From assembly GCA_035532295.1 (NCBI GenBank), contig DATKRH010000062.1, positions 18,099-82,098 of the forward strand: a stretch of 64,000 nt of DNA. Reading direction: 5' to 3'. The notes under the pieces are model-generated. The model saw nothing but the letters and a program-made list of their open reading frames with translations, was not told where the DNA came from and did no database searches. This document shows positions 23,948-32,657 of this stretch, in pieces (position 1 is the stretch's first letter; each line of letters starts with the position of its first letter). Origin of the DNA: DASUBV01 sp035532295 (GTDB lineage: Bacteria > Actinomycetota > Actinomycetes > Streptosporangiales > Streptosporangiaceae). Position numbers and translations under genes: made by a program.

Positions 23948-25587
23948 GACGCCGCCGTCGCGGCGAGGTGGCGCTGGCGCATCAGGAACTTGCGGACCTT
24001 GCCGGTGGGCCCGACCACGATGTCCTCGTCGGGCACCGCCACGATGCGCCGCAGCGTGGCCGCGGCCGCCTCGCCGAGGGCCTCGGCGATGGCGCCGCTC
24101 CGGTCCGCATCGGGGTCGGCGCCGGCGGCGAGCAGCAGCAGGACATCGGTCACCATCCTGCCGTCGGCGGGACCGGCCACCACGGTGCAGTCGCGCACGT
24201 CCGGGCAGCGCGTCAGGATGCGCTCCTCCGACATGGCCGTGTAGAGCCAGTTGCCGCCGCCGAGGTCGACCGAGTCGATCGCCCGGTCGACGTGGTAGTA
24301 GTAGCCCTCCGCGTCGCGGTACATCAGGTCACCGGTCAGGTAGTAACCGCGCAGCCGGTTCCGGTACGTGTTCACCGAGTCGTTCCAGTAGCCCGGCGCC
24401 AGCGTCGGGGACTTCAGCCCGACGTGCCCGACCTGGCCGTCTGGCACTTCCCGTCCCGTTTCGAGGTCGAGGAGCGCCACGTCGGCGAAGGCATACGGCT
24501 TCCCGACGCAGCGGCCGTAGCGATCGCTCGTCATCCGGTGCACCGCGCGGAACGCCGAATGCCCCATCTCCGTCGAGCCGATGCCGTCGATGAACTTCGA
24601 CCCGGGCACCCGGGTCACGCCGTCGCGCGTATAGGTGAGGTGACTGCCCGCGGCCACCAGGCGCCGCACGTGGGCCTCGTGCGCGCAGTCGCCGGTGTTG
24701 AACCACAGCGCCACCGAGCTCAGGTCACGCTGGGTCAGGTCGAAGCGCGCCAGTTCGGCCCAGGTCACCGCGAACCCGAAGACGCCAGTCGGGCGCCAGC
24801 GCTCGATGGCATCCAGGACAGTCGTTCCGCTTTGCTCGAAGCGCCCGCCCTGCGCCGAGAGGAAAAGCAGTTCGTGCCGGTTGCACAGGGCCTGCTGGGT
24901 GCTGATGATCCCGGCGGCGTGCGCGGCCGGCAGCACCGACAGCGTGCGCTCTTCCCCGCTGACTCGCGGGCTGGCCAGGTGCACCCGGCGGGTCGCGGCG
25001 AACAGGCTGGCGTGCGAATGGACCACGGCCGCGGGCATCCGCGTGGTGCCCGAGGAGTGCGTGATCGCGACCGGGTCGTCGTCATGATGGCGGTAATGCG
25101 CGGGCGCGCTGGCCGGATCGCCCGTGCCGGCCTGGGTGACGTCCGCGAGGATGGGAACGCCTAGGTCGGTGCCATCGAGAAGTTCGCGATGCGCGGCGTC
25201 GGTGAGCACGCCGACTCCGCGCAGCCGGCGAATGTACTCGGCGGCGATGCTGGCGGGCATATTGCCGTTCATCAGTGCCGGAATCGCGCCCAGCCAGGTC
25301 ATGGCCATGAAATTGAGGAGGCAGTCCGCAGACGAGGTGACATACAGCGCCACCGGGTCCCGCGGCCTGATCCCGTAGGCGTGCAGCCAGGCCGCCCGGG
25401 CCGCCACGCGCTCGCTAAGCGCCCCGAGCGTCAGCGGCGCCCAGGCGGGATGGCCGTCCACGGCGACGTCGAAGGTGATCCCCGGACCATCCGGGTCCGC
25501 ACCGTGCTCGGCCAGCCTGAGCAGGACGTTTCCCGCTCCAAGCGCTGGGTCGGCGGCCAGCGCGGCGCGGAGGTTGGGAGCGCTCAT
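23944..25587 (-). CDS. Adenylate-forming acyl-CoA/acyl-ACP ligase 1
   Basis: 547-aa ANL-superfamily ligase that activates a carboxylate as acyl-AMP and transfers it to CoA or a carrier protein. The P-loop-like A3 motif is AITHSSGTTRMPAAV (about residues 175-189). FGFAVTWAELARF, IDGIGSTEMGHSAFR (A5) and YYLTGDLMYRDAEGYY (A7, STGD-equivalent) follow, and the C-terminal GPTGKVRKFLMRQR holds the catalytic Lys. It lies between ACP-1 and the FabF-like KS with 3- and 4-base junctions, so loading of ACP-1 is the natural reading. The substrate is not predictable; an aryl acid or amino acid are options. Confidence 0.87.
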   Translation of the reverse strand: MSAPNLRAALAADPALGAGNVLLRLAEHGADPDGPGITFDVAVDGHPAWAPLTLGALSERVAARAAWLHAYGIRPRDPVALYVTSSADCLLNFMAMTWLGAIPALMNGNMPASIAAEYIRRLRGVGVLTDAAHRELLDGTDLGVPILADVTQAGTGDPASAPAHYRHHDDDPVAITHSSGTTRMPAAVVHSHASLFAATRRVHLASPRVSGEERTLSVLPAAHAAGIISTQQALCNRHELLFLSAQGGRFEQSGTTVLDAIERWRPTGVFGFAVTWAELARFDLTQRDLSSVALWFNTGDCAHEAHVRRLVAAGSHLTYTRDGVTRVPGSKFIDGIGSTEMGHSAFRAVHRMTSDRYGRCVGKPYAFADVALLDLETGREVPDGQVGHVGLKSPTLAPGYWNDSVNTYRNRLRGYYLTGDLMYRDAEGYYYHVDRAIDSVDLGGGNWLYTAMSEERILTRCPDVRDCTVVAGPADGRMVTDVLLLLAAGADPDADRSGAIAEALGEAAAATLRRIVAVPDEDIVVGPTGKVRKFLMRQRHLAATAAS

Positions 25588-25590
25588 CGG

Positions 25591-25857
25591 CTACTCCGCC
25601 GCCGTCTTGGCGGTGCTCAGGCGCTGCGCCACGACGGCGCAGAACTCGCCCACCGTCATGTCAGCCAGTTCCTCGGCCTCGTCCTCGTCAAATTTCACGC
25701 CGTATTCGTCCTCGACCCGAATGGCAAGCTCCGCGAGACCCAGCGATGCCAGGTCGGCTCCCCGGGGACCTAGCTCAGTATTTTCGCTGATGCCCTCGAC
25801 GTCGTAATTCATCTCCTGTAGCGAGTCGAAGATAAACTGCTGGATAGAGTCAGCCAT
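25591..25857 (-). CDS. Acyl/peptidyl carrier protein 1
   Basis: 88-aa four-helix carrier protein. The phosphopantetheine Ser lies in GPRGADLASLGLAELAIRVE (about residues 32-51), followed by the acidic helix III region VKFDEDEAEELADMTVGEF. Converted to holo form it would tether an acyl chain for ligase 1 and the FabF-like KS that follow in the same operon. First gene of the operon, with its promoter in the 426-base gap shared with the divergent condensation protein gene. Confidence 0.88.
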   Translation of the reverse strand: MADSIQQFIFDSLQEMNYDVEGISENTELGPRGADLASLGLAELAIRVEDEYGVKFDEDEAEELADMTVGEFCAVVAQRLSTAKTAAE

Positions 25858-26283
25858 CGGACGGATTCCCTTCGTGACAGTGCCATCGGAATGCAGGCCA
25901 CCGGAATGCAGGCCATTCGGAATTCGACAGTAAAGTACCGGCGGGGGGGCGCGACCTGCGTCGGCTGCCGATTAAGAAGGCCAGTGGCCTGGCATCGCGA
26001 GGCCATGGCAGCGGGCGGTCGGACGCCCCGAACTGGTCGTTCATCTGGCCTGCTAAATCACGTTGCCGGTCGGATGCGCCACGGCCGGCCGCCGGTGCGG
26101 GAACGGTGGCGCCCGTGACAATTCGTCATTAGCGTAGCACCTGGGTTGGCGCATTCCTAGATGCAGTCGCGGTCGCCGCGGCCAGGGCGAGTAGCCTGGC
26201 ATTGACGACCGCCGGCGGCAGGCGGTACTTTCAGGAAAGATGATGGGCTTTCCGGCTGCCTGACTTCAACAAGCGGGTGGTGA
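25858..26283. other. Divergent promoter region between ACP-1 and condensation protein 1
   Basis: 426 bases without a convincing gene. It holds the start signals of two diverging operons. Two near-identical CGGAATGCAGGCCA copies occur at about 25888-25912. A string AGGAAAG, ATGATG, stop near 26234-26262 would encode MMGFPAA, but its ribosome site touches the start and it lacks the block shared by micro-ORFs A to C. I see no certain -35/-10 pair. Confidence 0.4.
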
Positions 26284-27639
26284 GTGATCGTGGCGCAGGG
26301 ATTAGTCGTCGCATTCTCGGGAGAAGGCTCCGGCACCGCCGGCCTGTCCTGGGGACAGCAGACGGTCTGGCGGGGAATCGAGGCGCGCGGCAGGCCGAAC
26401 TGGCTGACCGGCGTGGAGCAGTTGCCTGGCGGCGTGACCGCGGACGACGTGGCGGCCACCATGAGTTTCCTGATGAGCCGCCATCAGTCGCTGCGCACCC
26501 GGCTGCGGCCCGGCGCCGACGGCCGGCTCCAGCAGGTCCTCGTGAGCTCGGGCACGGCCTGGCTGGAGATCGTCGACGCCGATGATGAGGCCGACCCGTA
26601 TGTGTTCGCGCGCGAGCTCGAGGCGGCTTTCGACAAGGCGGACCGCGACTACGCGCAGGGCTGGCCGCTGCGGATGGCCGTGGTCCGCCACCGCGGCGTC
26701 CCCGTCTACCAGGTGATGGCGATGTGCCACACGACCTCCGATGGCTTCGGCGTGCTGGCGATGCTGGCCGACCTGGCCGCCCGGGACCCGCGCACCGGCG
26801 CCGCGAGCGGGCCGGTCACCGCGATGCAGGCGCTGGAGCAGGCGCGCGTGCAGGCCAGCCCGACCGGTCAGCGGCAGAGCCGGGCAGCGCAGCGGCACTG
26901 GGAGCGAGTCCTGCACGCGATCCCGGCCCGCAGGTTTCCCGGTTCCCGCGACCAGCGCCAGCCGCGCTGGTGGGAGGTCATCTACGATTCGCCGGCCGGG
27001 TTCCTGGCGATGCAGGCGGTGGCCGCGCGAACGGGCGTGGACACCTCGCCGGTGCTGCTCGCCGCGTTCGCGGTGGCGCTGGCCCGGACGACCGGCGTCA
27101 GCCCGGTGGTCCCCCGGGTCCAGGTCAACAACAGGTTCCGGCCCCGGTTCGCCGACACGGTCAGCCCGATCGCGCAGACCTGCCCGTGCGTGATCGACGT
27201 CACCGGCAACAGCTTCGACGAGGCCGTCGCCAGGGCTTACCGCGCGTCGATGGCCGCCTACAAGAACGCCTACTTCGAGCCGGCCCGGATCAGGGCGCTG
27301 GTCGTGGCCGCCGGACACGACCGCGGCGAGGACATCGACGTTGACCTCGTCTATAACGACCGCAGGCTGGCCACTCCGCGGGAGGCGGCCGGCTCCCGCC
27401 CGGATCCCGATGCGCTGCGCGCGGCCCTGCCGCGCACCACCCTGACGTGGACGGAGCAGTCCGACGAGCCCACCGACTCCTGCCACATCCACATCCGCGA
27501 CTCGCCCGACTCCATCAACGTGCTGGTGGGGTTCGACACGCACTACGTGTCGCCGGCGGACCTGGAGGGGGTGCTGCGCGGCGTGGAATCGGCCCTGGTC
27601 GAGGCCGCGTTCGACGGGAGCGTGCCCGTCGGCGTCTAG
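26284..27639 (+). CDS. Stand-alone condensation-domain protein 1
   Basis: 451-aa NRPS condensation-domain-like acyltransferase (CAT fold) without attached A or PCP domains. The active-site motif is MCHTTSDGFGV (about residues 147-157): the second His of HHxxxDG, the Asp and the Gly are kept; the first His is Cys. The opening GEGSGTAGLSWGQQTVW and the later VNNRFRPRFADTVSPIAQ are shared with condensation protein 2 at 33211. It would join an acyl group from one carrier to an amine or hydroxyl on another carrier or a free acceptor. The GTG at 26284 or 26290 is the start. Its stop overlaps the E1 beta stop in CTAG. Free-standing C domains are known in congocidine-type pyrrolamide pathways. Confidence 0.85.
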   Translation: MIVAQGLVVAFSGEGSGTAGLSWGQQTVWRGIEARGRPNWLTGVEQLPGGVTADDVAATMSFLMSRHQSLRTRLRPGADGRLQQVLVSSGTAWLEIVDADDEADPYVFARELEAAFDKADRDYAQGWPLRMAVVRHRGVPVYQVMAMCHTTSDGFGVLAMLADLAARDPRTGAASGPVTAMQALEQARVQASPTGQRQSRAAQRHWERVLHAIPARRFPGSRDQRQPRWWEVIYDSPAGFLAMQAVAARTGVDTSPVLLAAFAVALARTTGVSPVVPRVQVNNRFRPRFADTVSPIAQTCPCVIDVTGNSFDEAVARAYRASMAAYKNAYFEPARIRALVVAAGHDRGEDIDVDLVYNDRRLATPREAAGSRPDPDALRAALPRTTLTWTEQSDEPTDSCHIHIRDSPDSINVLVGFDTHYVSPADLEGVLRGVESALVEAAFDGSVPVGV

Positions 27640-28610
27640 CGGCCGCTCTTGGCGACCATGCGGATGGTCATCGCCAGCTGCTCGCGGGTCGGCTGCAGGG
27701 CCAGGTCCAGCTCCGGCACGCAGCCCAGGACCGCGCTGTCGGGCCGGGTCACCCGCTTCGGCGCGGCGACCAGGTGCATCTGCTCGGCCGCGGTCGCCAG
27801 GATCTCGGCACTCAGGCCGCAGAACCGGTTCGAGTCGTCCATGACGACCAGCCTGCCGGTCTTGTCCAGGGATGCCGCGAGGCCATTCCAGTCGAAGGGA
27901 TAGACCGTGCGCGGGTCAAAGACCTCGACCGATATCTCGCCGGCCAGCTCGCCGGCCACGGCCAGCGCATCGTGCACGAGATGCCCGACCGCCACCACGG
28001 TCACGTCGGAGCCGGGGCGGTGCACCCGGCCCACGCCCAGCGGCACCGGGCCGAGATCGGCGAGCACGACGTTCTCCCGGACCCCGTGGGCGGCGATCGG
28101 GGCGAACACCACGACCGGGTCGTCGTCCCTGATCGCCGCGGTCATGAGGCCGTAGGCATCGGTGGGCGTGGCCGGGAGCACCGTCTTGACGCCGAAGTGG
28201 GCGAACATGCTGTAGGGCTGATCTGAGTGCTGAGCGCCCCACGCGGGCCGCCAGCCCGCGGCCGGCAGCAGGTAGGTCACCGGCACGCTGGCCTGGCCGC
28301 CGCTCATCAGGGACACCTTGTTCGCCTGGTTGGCGATCTGCTCGATCACCAGCAGCAGCAGGAACGGGATCTGGTACTCGACGACCGGCCGCTGGCCCGC
28401 GAGGGCCGCGCCCGTGGCGAAGTTGGTGAATCCCTGCTCGGACAGGGGCGTCTCGATGACCCGCTGCTCACCGAACCGGTCGAGCAGCCCGATCGTGGTG
28501 TTGGTCAGGGCCAGTCGGATGTCCTCGCCCATCACGAACACCGCCGGGTCGCGCTCCATCTCGTCGCCGAGCGCCCGGTTGATCGCCCGCAGGTACGACA
28601 GGCTAGGCAT
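27636..28610 (-). CDS. 2-oxoacid dehydrogenase E1 beta subunit
   Basis: 324-aa transketolase-like beta subunit. Typical segments are VFVMGEDIRLALTNTTIGL, RVIETPLSEQGFTNFATGAA, VEYQIPFLLLLVIEQIANQA and the C-terminal transketolase domain with SVEVFDPRTVYPFDW. With E1 alpha it forms a TPP enzyme decarboxylating an alpha-keto acid. The longer open frame runs back through E1 alpha in another phase, so I use the ATG at 28610. No E2 or E3 gene is present in the window. Precedent: PglB/PglC-type E1-like pairs occur in the phenylglycine pathway of pristinamycin. Confidence 0.88.
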   Translation of the reverse strand: MPSLSYLRAINRALGDEMERDPAVFVMGEDIRLALTNTTIGLLDRFGEQRVIETPLSEQGFTNFATGAALAGQRPVVEYQIPFLLLLVIEQIANQANKVSLMSGGQASVPVTYLLPAAGWRPAWGAQHSDQPYSMFAHFGVKTVLPATPTDAYGLMTAAIRDDDPVVVFAPIAAHGVRENVVLADLGPVPLGVGRVHRPGSDVTVVAVGHLVHDALAVAGELAGEISVEVFDPRTVYPFDWNGLAASLDKTGRLVVMDDSNRFCGLSAEILATAAEQMHLVAAPKRVTRPDSAVLGCVPELDLALQPTREQLAMTIRMVAKSGR

Positions 28611-28629
28611 GAGATCCCCTCTTCTTCCG

Positions 28630-29616
28630 CTAGCTGACGACGCCGGCGCGCAGCCGCAGCCCGGTGGAGTACAGGTAGGCGAGCGCGTCGTCTGGATCCG
28701 GCCGGGGACTGTCGAGGGCGAATCGCTCGGCGACGTCCAGCGCGGCCTCGACCGCCGCGTCGATGTCCGCCCGCTGGCCGGCCGGAATCCGGCCGCCTTG
28801 CAGCTCCATCGGGTCGCGGGCGCGCCACTGCGCCACCTCGGCCGGGTCCCGGTAGCGCAGCCGGACGCTGCGCTCGAACGTGTGGTGACCCTCGTACCGG
28901 TAGGTGCTGAATTCGAGGAACTGCGGCCCTTCGCCGCGGCGGGCCCGCGCCGCGGCGGCGGCGGTGGCGTCGAGCACCACCTGGGCGTCCATCCCGTCGT
29001 GGGTGGCGGCCGGGATCCCGAAGGCGGCCGCCCGGGCGGTGATCGAGCCGGCGACGGCGGTCCGCACCGGCAGCGTGGTGGCATAGAGGTTGTTCTCGCA
29101 GACGAACAGCACGGGGACGCGCCAGAGCGCGGCCAGGTTGAACGATTCCAGGAGCGCGCCCTGGTTCACGGCGCCATCACCGAAAATGCTCATCGCCACC
29201 CGGTCGGTGCCCGCCCGCGCCAGCGCCCAGGCCACGCCGGCCGCCATGGGCGCGCCATGACCTACGGTGCCCGTGCTGCCGAAGACGCCGACGCTGAAGT
29301 CGGACGGGTGGAACGAGCCGCCCCGGCCGCGGGCGACCCCGGTCGAGCGGCCGGCCAGCTCGGCGAGCAGCGCGCCGGGATCACTGCCCTTGGCCAGTAA
29401 GTGGCCATGACCCCGGTGATTGGCCATCATGACGTCATCGGGGCGGAGCGCGGCGCCGATCCCGGCGGCCACCGCCTCCTGGCCGATGCACGGATGAATT
29501 CCGCTCGCGATGTCGCCGGACTTGACCAGCCCCATCGCGCGCTCCTCAAAGCGGCGGATCAGCCGGATGGTCCGGTACAGATCCTCCGGAAGCGATCCCG
29601 CCTTCTCACCGGGCAC
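28630..29616 (-). CDS. 2-oxoacid dehydrogenase E1 alpha subunit
   Basis: 328-aa TPP-binding subunit. The thiamine motif begins at MSIFGDGAVNQGALLESFNL (about residues 142-161) and ends near CENNLYATTL, the GDG...NN signature. GIHPCIGQEAVAAGIGAAL, HRGHGHLLAKG and RYEGHHTFERS are typical E1 alpha stretches. The start is GTG at 29616. It sits 19 bases upstream of E1 beta and 31 bases after the ABC permease gene, probably in one long minus-strand unit. A substrate such as 4-hydroxyphenylpyruvate, 4-hydroxyphenylglyoxylate or a branched-chain keto acid would supply an acyl group; the sequence does not decide. Confidence 0.88.
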   Translation of the reverse strand: MPGEKAGSLPEDLYRTIRLIRRFEERAMGLVKSGDIASGIHPCIGQEAVAAGIGAALRPDDVMMANHRGHGHLLAKGSDPGALLAELAGRSTGVARGRGGSFHPSDFSVGVFGSTGTVGHGAPMAAGVAWALARAGTDRVAMSIFGDGAVNQGALLESFNLAALWRVPVLFVCENNLYATTLPVRTAVAGSITARAAAFGIPAATHDGMDAQVVLDATAAAAARARRGEGPQFLEFSTYRYEGHHTFERSVRLRYRDPAEVAQWRARDPMELQGGRIPAGQRADIDAAVEAALDVAERFALDSPRPDPDDALAYLYSTGLRLRAGVVS

Positions 29617-29647
29617 TGGCTTCTCCTCCCCTCGCGCGGGATTGCCG

Positions 29648-30412
29648 CTATTGAACGCTGCGCTGGAACGAGCGGACCGACCAGGAAAGCGCGAGCCCGG
29701 CCAGCACCACGACGATGATCATGCTGATCCACACCGGGGAGGCGCCTAGGTGGCCCGAGAACAGCTCGCGCATTCCGTTAGTCGACCAGTAGAAGGGGTT
29801 CCACTCGGCGATGCGCAGCAGCCATAGCGGCGCCAGGGTCAGCGGCAGCAGCACGCCGGCGAGCAGCATTAGCGGATTGCTCAGCGTGTTAATCATCGGG
29901 CCGAGCGCGGCCTCGTTACGCACCTTCAGCGTCAGGCCGTAGGAGAAGGTCACGGCCATGACCGACAGCAGCGCCAGCAGCAGGTAGGCCAGCAGCAGGT
30001 CGCCTATCGGCACCCGCAGCCCGAATGGCAGCGCGAGCAGCGTGATGATCACCGCCTGCACGAGCAGCATGACCACCTCGCGCAGGGCCCGGCCGAGCAT
30101 CAGCGCCAGCCGGCTGACCGGCGTGACCCGGGCCCGCTCGATGATGCCCGTGCGCACTTCGCGCAGCAGCCCGAAGCCCGCGTAGGAGCCGCCGAGGATG
30201 GCCATGACCGTGAGCAAGCCGGGCACGTAGATGCGGTAAGCCTGCGTGTAGGTGGTGATGCCCTCGGCCTTGAGCGCCAGCTTCAGCATGGGCGCGAACA
30301 GCAGGACGTAGGTGACCGGCTGGGCGAGCGCGAAGCAGATCCAGGTGGGCGAGCGCAGCACCAGCAGGAAGTGCCGCTGGAAGATCAGCCAGGTGTCGCG
30401 GGCGAGTTTCAT
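29648..30412 (-). CDS. ABC-2 type transporter permease 1 (DrrB-like)
   Basis: 254-aa membrane protein with six predicted helices, of the daunorubicin-resistance DrrB type. Its signature stretch is IIERARVTPVSRLALMLGRALREVVML, here spanning about residues 90-116. The ATG at 30412 shares its A with the ATPase stop (TGATG); a GTG one codon earlier is also possible. It is very similar over its whole length to the second permease at 39847 (for example TYTQAYRIYVPGLLT and LPLTLAPLWL in both). With the ATPase at 30412-31368 it would export the product or a lipid-linked intermediate. Confidence 0.9.
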   Translation of the reverse strand: MKLARDTWLIFQRHFLLVLRSPTWICFALAQPVTYVLLFAPMLKLALKAEGITTYTQAYRIYVPGLLTVMAILGGSYAGFGLLREVRTGIIERARVTPVSRLALMLGRALREVVMLLVQAVIITLLALPFGLRVPIGDLLLAYLLLALLSVMAVTFSYGLTLKVRNEAALGPMINTLSNPLMLLAGVLLPLTLAPLWLLRIAEWNPFYWSTNGMRELFSGHLGASPVWISMIIVVVLAGLALSWSVRSFQRSVQ

Positions 30413-31368
30413 CACTTTTCCCGCAGCGAGCGGCCGGTCTTGGTGAGGAACACGTCGTCGAGGCTAGGCCGGTGCAGCTCGATCGCGCCCAGTTCCACGC
30501 CCGAGCCTTCCAGCACGCGCAGGACCAGCGGGATGGCGGTCGCGCCCGAGTCGACGTACAGCCGCAGCCCCTGCTCATCCAGGACTTCCAGCTTGTGCAC
30601 GTACGGCTGGCCGCTCAGCAGCTCGGCGGCCAGCGGGGCGGAGCCGTTGACGGTCACGGCCAGCACGTCCCCGGCGATCTCCCGCTTGAGATCATCGGGG
30701 GTGCCCTCGGCCACGATCTCGCCGTGATCGATGATCGCGATCCGGTCACACAGCGCGTCGGCCTCCTCCAGGTAATGGGTGGTGATGAAGACCGTCATGC
30801 CCTCCTTGCGGAGCCGGCGGACCTCGTCCCACATGTGCGCGCGGCTCTGCGGGTCCAGCCCGGCCGTCGGCTCGTCCAGGAACAGCACCCGCGGGCCGTG
30901 GATGACCCCGAGCGCGATGTCGACCCGGCGACGCTGACCGCCCGAGTACGTCTTGCACCGGCGATCGGCGTACTCGGTGAGCTCGAATGCCTCCAGCGCC
31001 GCCGACGCCCGGCGCCTGGCCTCGGCCTTGCTCAGGCCGTGCATTCGCGCCTGCAGCGCCAGTTCCTCCCGGGCGGTCACCTCGTCCCAGGTCGCACCGC
31101 CCTGGGCGACGTAACCCACCCGTCGGCGGACCTCGCCCGGGTCGGACAGCAGGTCCGTGCCCGCGATCGTCGCCTGGCCGCCGTCGGGCATGATCAGCGT
31201 CGCGAGCATCCGCAGCGTGGTCGTCTTCCCGGCACCGTTCGGGCCCAGGAAACCGAAGATCTCGCCCTCAGCGACCGCGAGGCTGACACCGCGCACCGCG
31301 TCGACCGTCGCGCCCTTACGGCCCTTCCCCGTGTGGAAGGACTTTCTTAAACCGCTGGTCTCAATCAT
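30412..31368 (-). CDS. ABC transporter ATP-binding protein (DrrA-like)
   Basis: 318-aa nucleotide-binding subunit. The Walker A is FLGPNGAGKTTTLRML (about residues 38-53), the signature is KTYSGGQRRRVDIALG and the Walker B is RVLFLDEPTAGLDPQ, followed by the His switch ITTHYLEEADALCD. The C-terminal DrrA-type extension (AIPLVLRVLEGSGVELGAI...) is present. It is the only ABC ATPase in the window, so it may serve both permeases. It is preceded by a promoter motif also found before the second permease. Likely role: product efflux and self-protection. Confidence 0.93.
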   Translation of the reverse strand: MIETSGLRKSFHTGKGRKGATVDAVRGVSLAVAEGEIFGFLGPNGAGKTTTLRMLATLIMPDGGQATIAGTDLLSDPGEVRRRVGYVAQGGATWDEVTAREELALQARMHGLSKAEARRRASAALEAFELTEYADRRCKTYSGGQRRRVDIALGVIHGPRVLFLDEPTAGLDPQSRAHMWDEVRRLRKEGMTVFITTHYLEEADALCDRIAIIDHGEIVAEGTPDDLKREIAGDVLAVTVNGSAPLAAELLSGQPYVHKLEVLDEQGLRLYVDSGATAIPLVLRVLEGSGVELGAIELHRPSLDDVFLTKTGRSLREK

Positions 31369-31419
31369 TTTTTACTCCCGGCGCGGCCGGACAGATGCCG
31401 ACGATAAGGCGTATAAGCA

Positions 31420-31449
31420 AGGCTAGACCGATATAAAGGTTCCGGACAA
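31420..31449 (-). promoter_or_regulatory. Promoter of the ABC ATPase operon, shared with permease 2
   Basis: On the minus strand TTGTCC (31449-31444) and TAGCCT (31425-31420) are separated by 18 bases. The strings CTGTTGTCCG and TCGGTCTAGCCT recur with the same order upstream of permease 2 (40717-40689, spacer 17), so the promoter region was duplicated with the permease gene or kept by common regulation. Confidence 0.55.
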
Positions 31450-31499
31450 CAGGCGATATTGGCGGGGCTGATTTCGGGGGACCTGGTAGGGACATCGTC

Positions 31500-32657
31500 T
31501 TAACCGGCCGCCAGCTGCGCGAGCCGCCGGGCGGCCGCACGCGCCCCGCCGGCCGCCGCGAACGAGTCGCGCACCCGGCCGGCCGCGGCCCGGTAGGCGG
31601 GCACGTCGAGCACGGTGGTCAGCGCCGCGCGCAGCTGGTCCGGGGTGACCCGGCTGAAACTGACCCGCAGCCCGGCGCCGGCGGCCACGACCTGCTCCGC
31701 GTTGATCGGCTGGTCGCGGGTGAGCGGAGCGATCACGAGCGGGATGCCGTAGCTGAGGGACTCGCACACGGTGTTCAGGCCGCCATGGCAGACCACCGCG
31801 TCCAGGTGCTGCATCAGCTCCAGCAGCGGAACCCGGGGGGCGACCAGGACGTGCGGCGGCGGGGCGGGGATCGCGTCCGGCGGGGCGATCACGACGGCCT
31901 GCACGCGATCGCCGAGGGGCGCCAGCGCGGCGGCGGCCCGGCCGTAGAAATCCGTCGAGTCAGTGGCGTTGTTCTCCGCCATCGTGCCCACCGTCACCAG
32001 CACGTGCTGACGATCGGGGGCCAGCCAGTCCCACGGGAAGTCGGCGCGGGCTGGCCGGGCCGACAGCGCCGGCCCGACCAGCGCGTAGTGGTCGGGGAAC
32101 GACAGCTCGCCGGTGAGCGCCCGGCTCGTGAGAGCGACCACGAGGTAGGGCGAGAAGCGCAGGTCGGGAACCTCGCCGTCGGGCAGGCCGGCCAGCGCCC
32201 ACACCGTCGCCAGGTGCCCGCGGATCCAGGCCTCGATCTTCGGCAGCTTCGCGAACGGCCGGGCCAGCTCCATCGACGAGCTGCACATCGTGGCCCAGCG
32301 CAGCCCGTAGCGCTCCGCCACCAGCGCGCCCGCGAGCGCGTGCTGATCCACCACCAGCACGTCCGGGTGATAGTCCTGAACCGCCTGGTCGACCGCGGGC
32401 AGCGTGAAGCGGGTATACGGGACCACGAAGTCGTCCCACAGCGACTTGACCGACGTCAAGCCCGTGTCCGCGAGCCCGCGGTACGGGCGCAGGCGGGTGC
32501 CGTACACCGTGGCTCCGGGGCCGATCAGCGGCCGCAGTCGTGCCTCCGAGCCGACCCAGGCGACCTCGTGGCCGTCCTGCGCCAGCATCTGGGCCAGGGC
32601 GCTGGCCGGGTAGATATGGCCCGTCAGCGGCAGCGTGATGAACAGGAACCTGCTCAC
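31500..32657 (-). CDS. GT1 family glycosyltransferase (MGT/UGT-like)
   Basis: 385-aa GT-B glycosyltransferase of the macrolide-glycosyltransferase type. The N-terminal acceptor domain opens MSRFLFITLPLTGHIYPASA with the conserved GH. The C-terminal nucleotide-sugar site is VVCHGGLNTVCESLSYGIPL (about residues 295-314) followed by PLTRDQPINAEQV. It would glycosylate a phenol or hydroxyl, probably of an Hpg-derived aglycone. No deoxysugar genes are in the window, so the donor should be a primary NDP-sugar; the PIG-L deacetylase in the cluster makes an N-acetylhexosamine attractive. The GTG start overlaps the ACP-2 stop by 4 nt. Confidence 0.87.
   Translation of the reverse strand: MSRFLFITLPLTGHIYPASALAQMLAQDGHEVAWVGSEARLRPLIGPGATVYGTRLRPYRGLADTGLTSVKSLWDDFVVPYTRFTLPAVDQAVQDYHPDVLVVDQHALAGALVAERYGLRWATMCSSSMELARPFAKLPKIEAWIRGHLATVWALAGLPDGEVPDLRFSPYLVVALTSRALTGELSFPDHYALVGPALSARPARADFPWDWLAPDRQHVLVTVGTMAENNATDSTDFYGRAAAALAPLGDRVQAVVIAPPDAIPAPPPHVLVAPRVPLLELMQHLDAVVCHGGLNTVCESLSYGIPLVIAPLTRDQPINAEQVVAAGAGLRVSFSRVTPDQLRAALTTVLDVPAYRAAAGRVRDSFAAAGGARAAARRLAQLAAG

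Noticed and set aside
26234..26262. Possible fourth micro-ORF, MMGFPAA
   Set aside because: The ribosome site touches the start codon and the shared GGGAGG...CAGATGAAG block is missing; no promoter or terminator around it.
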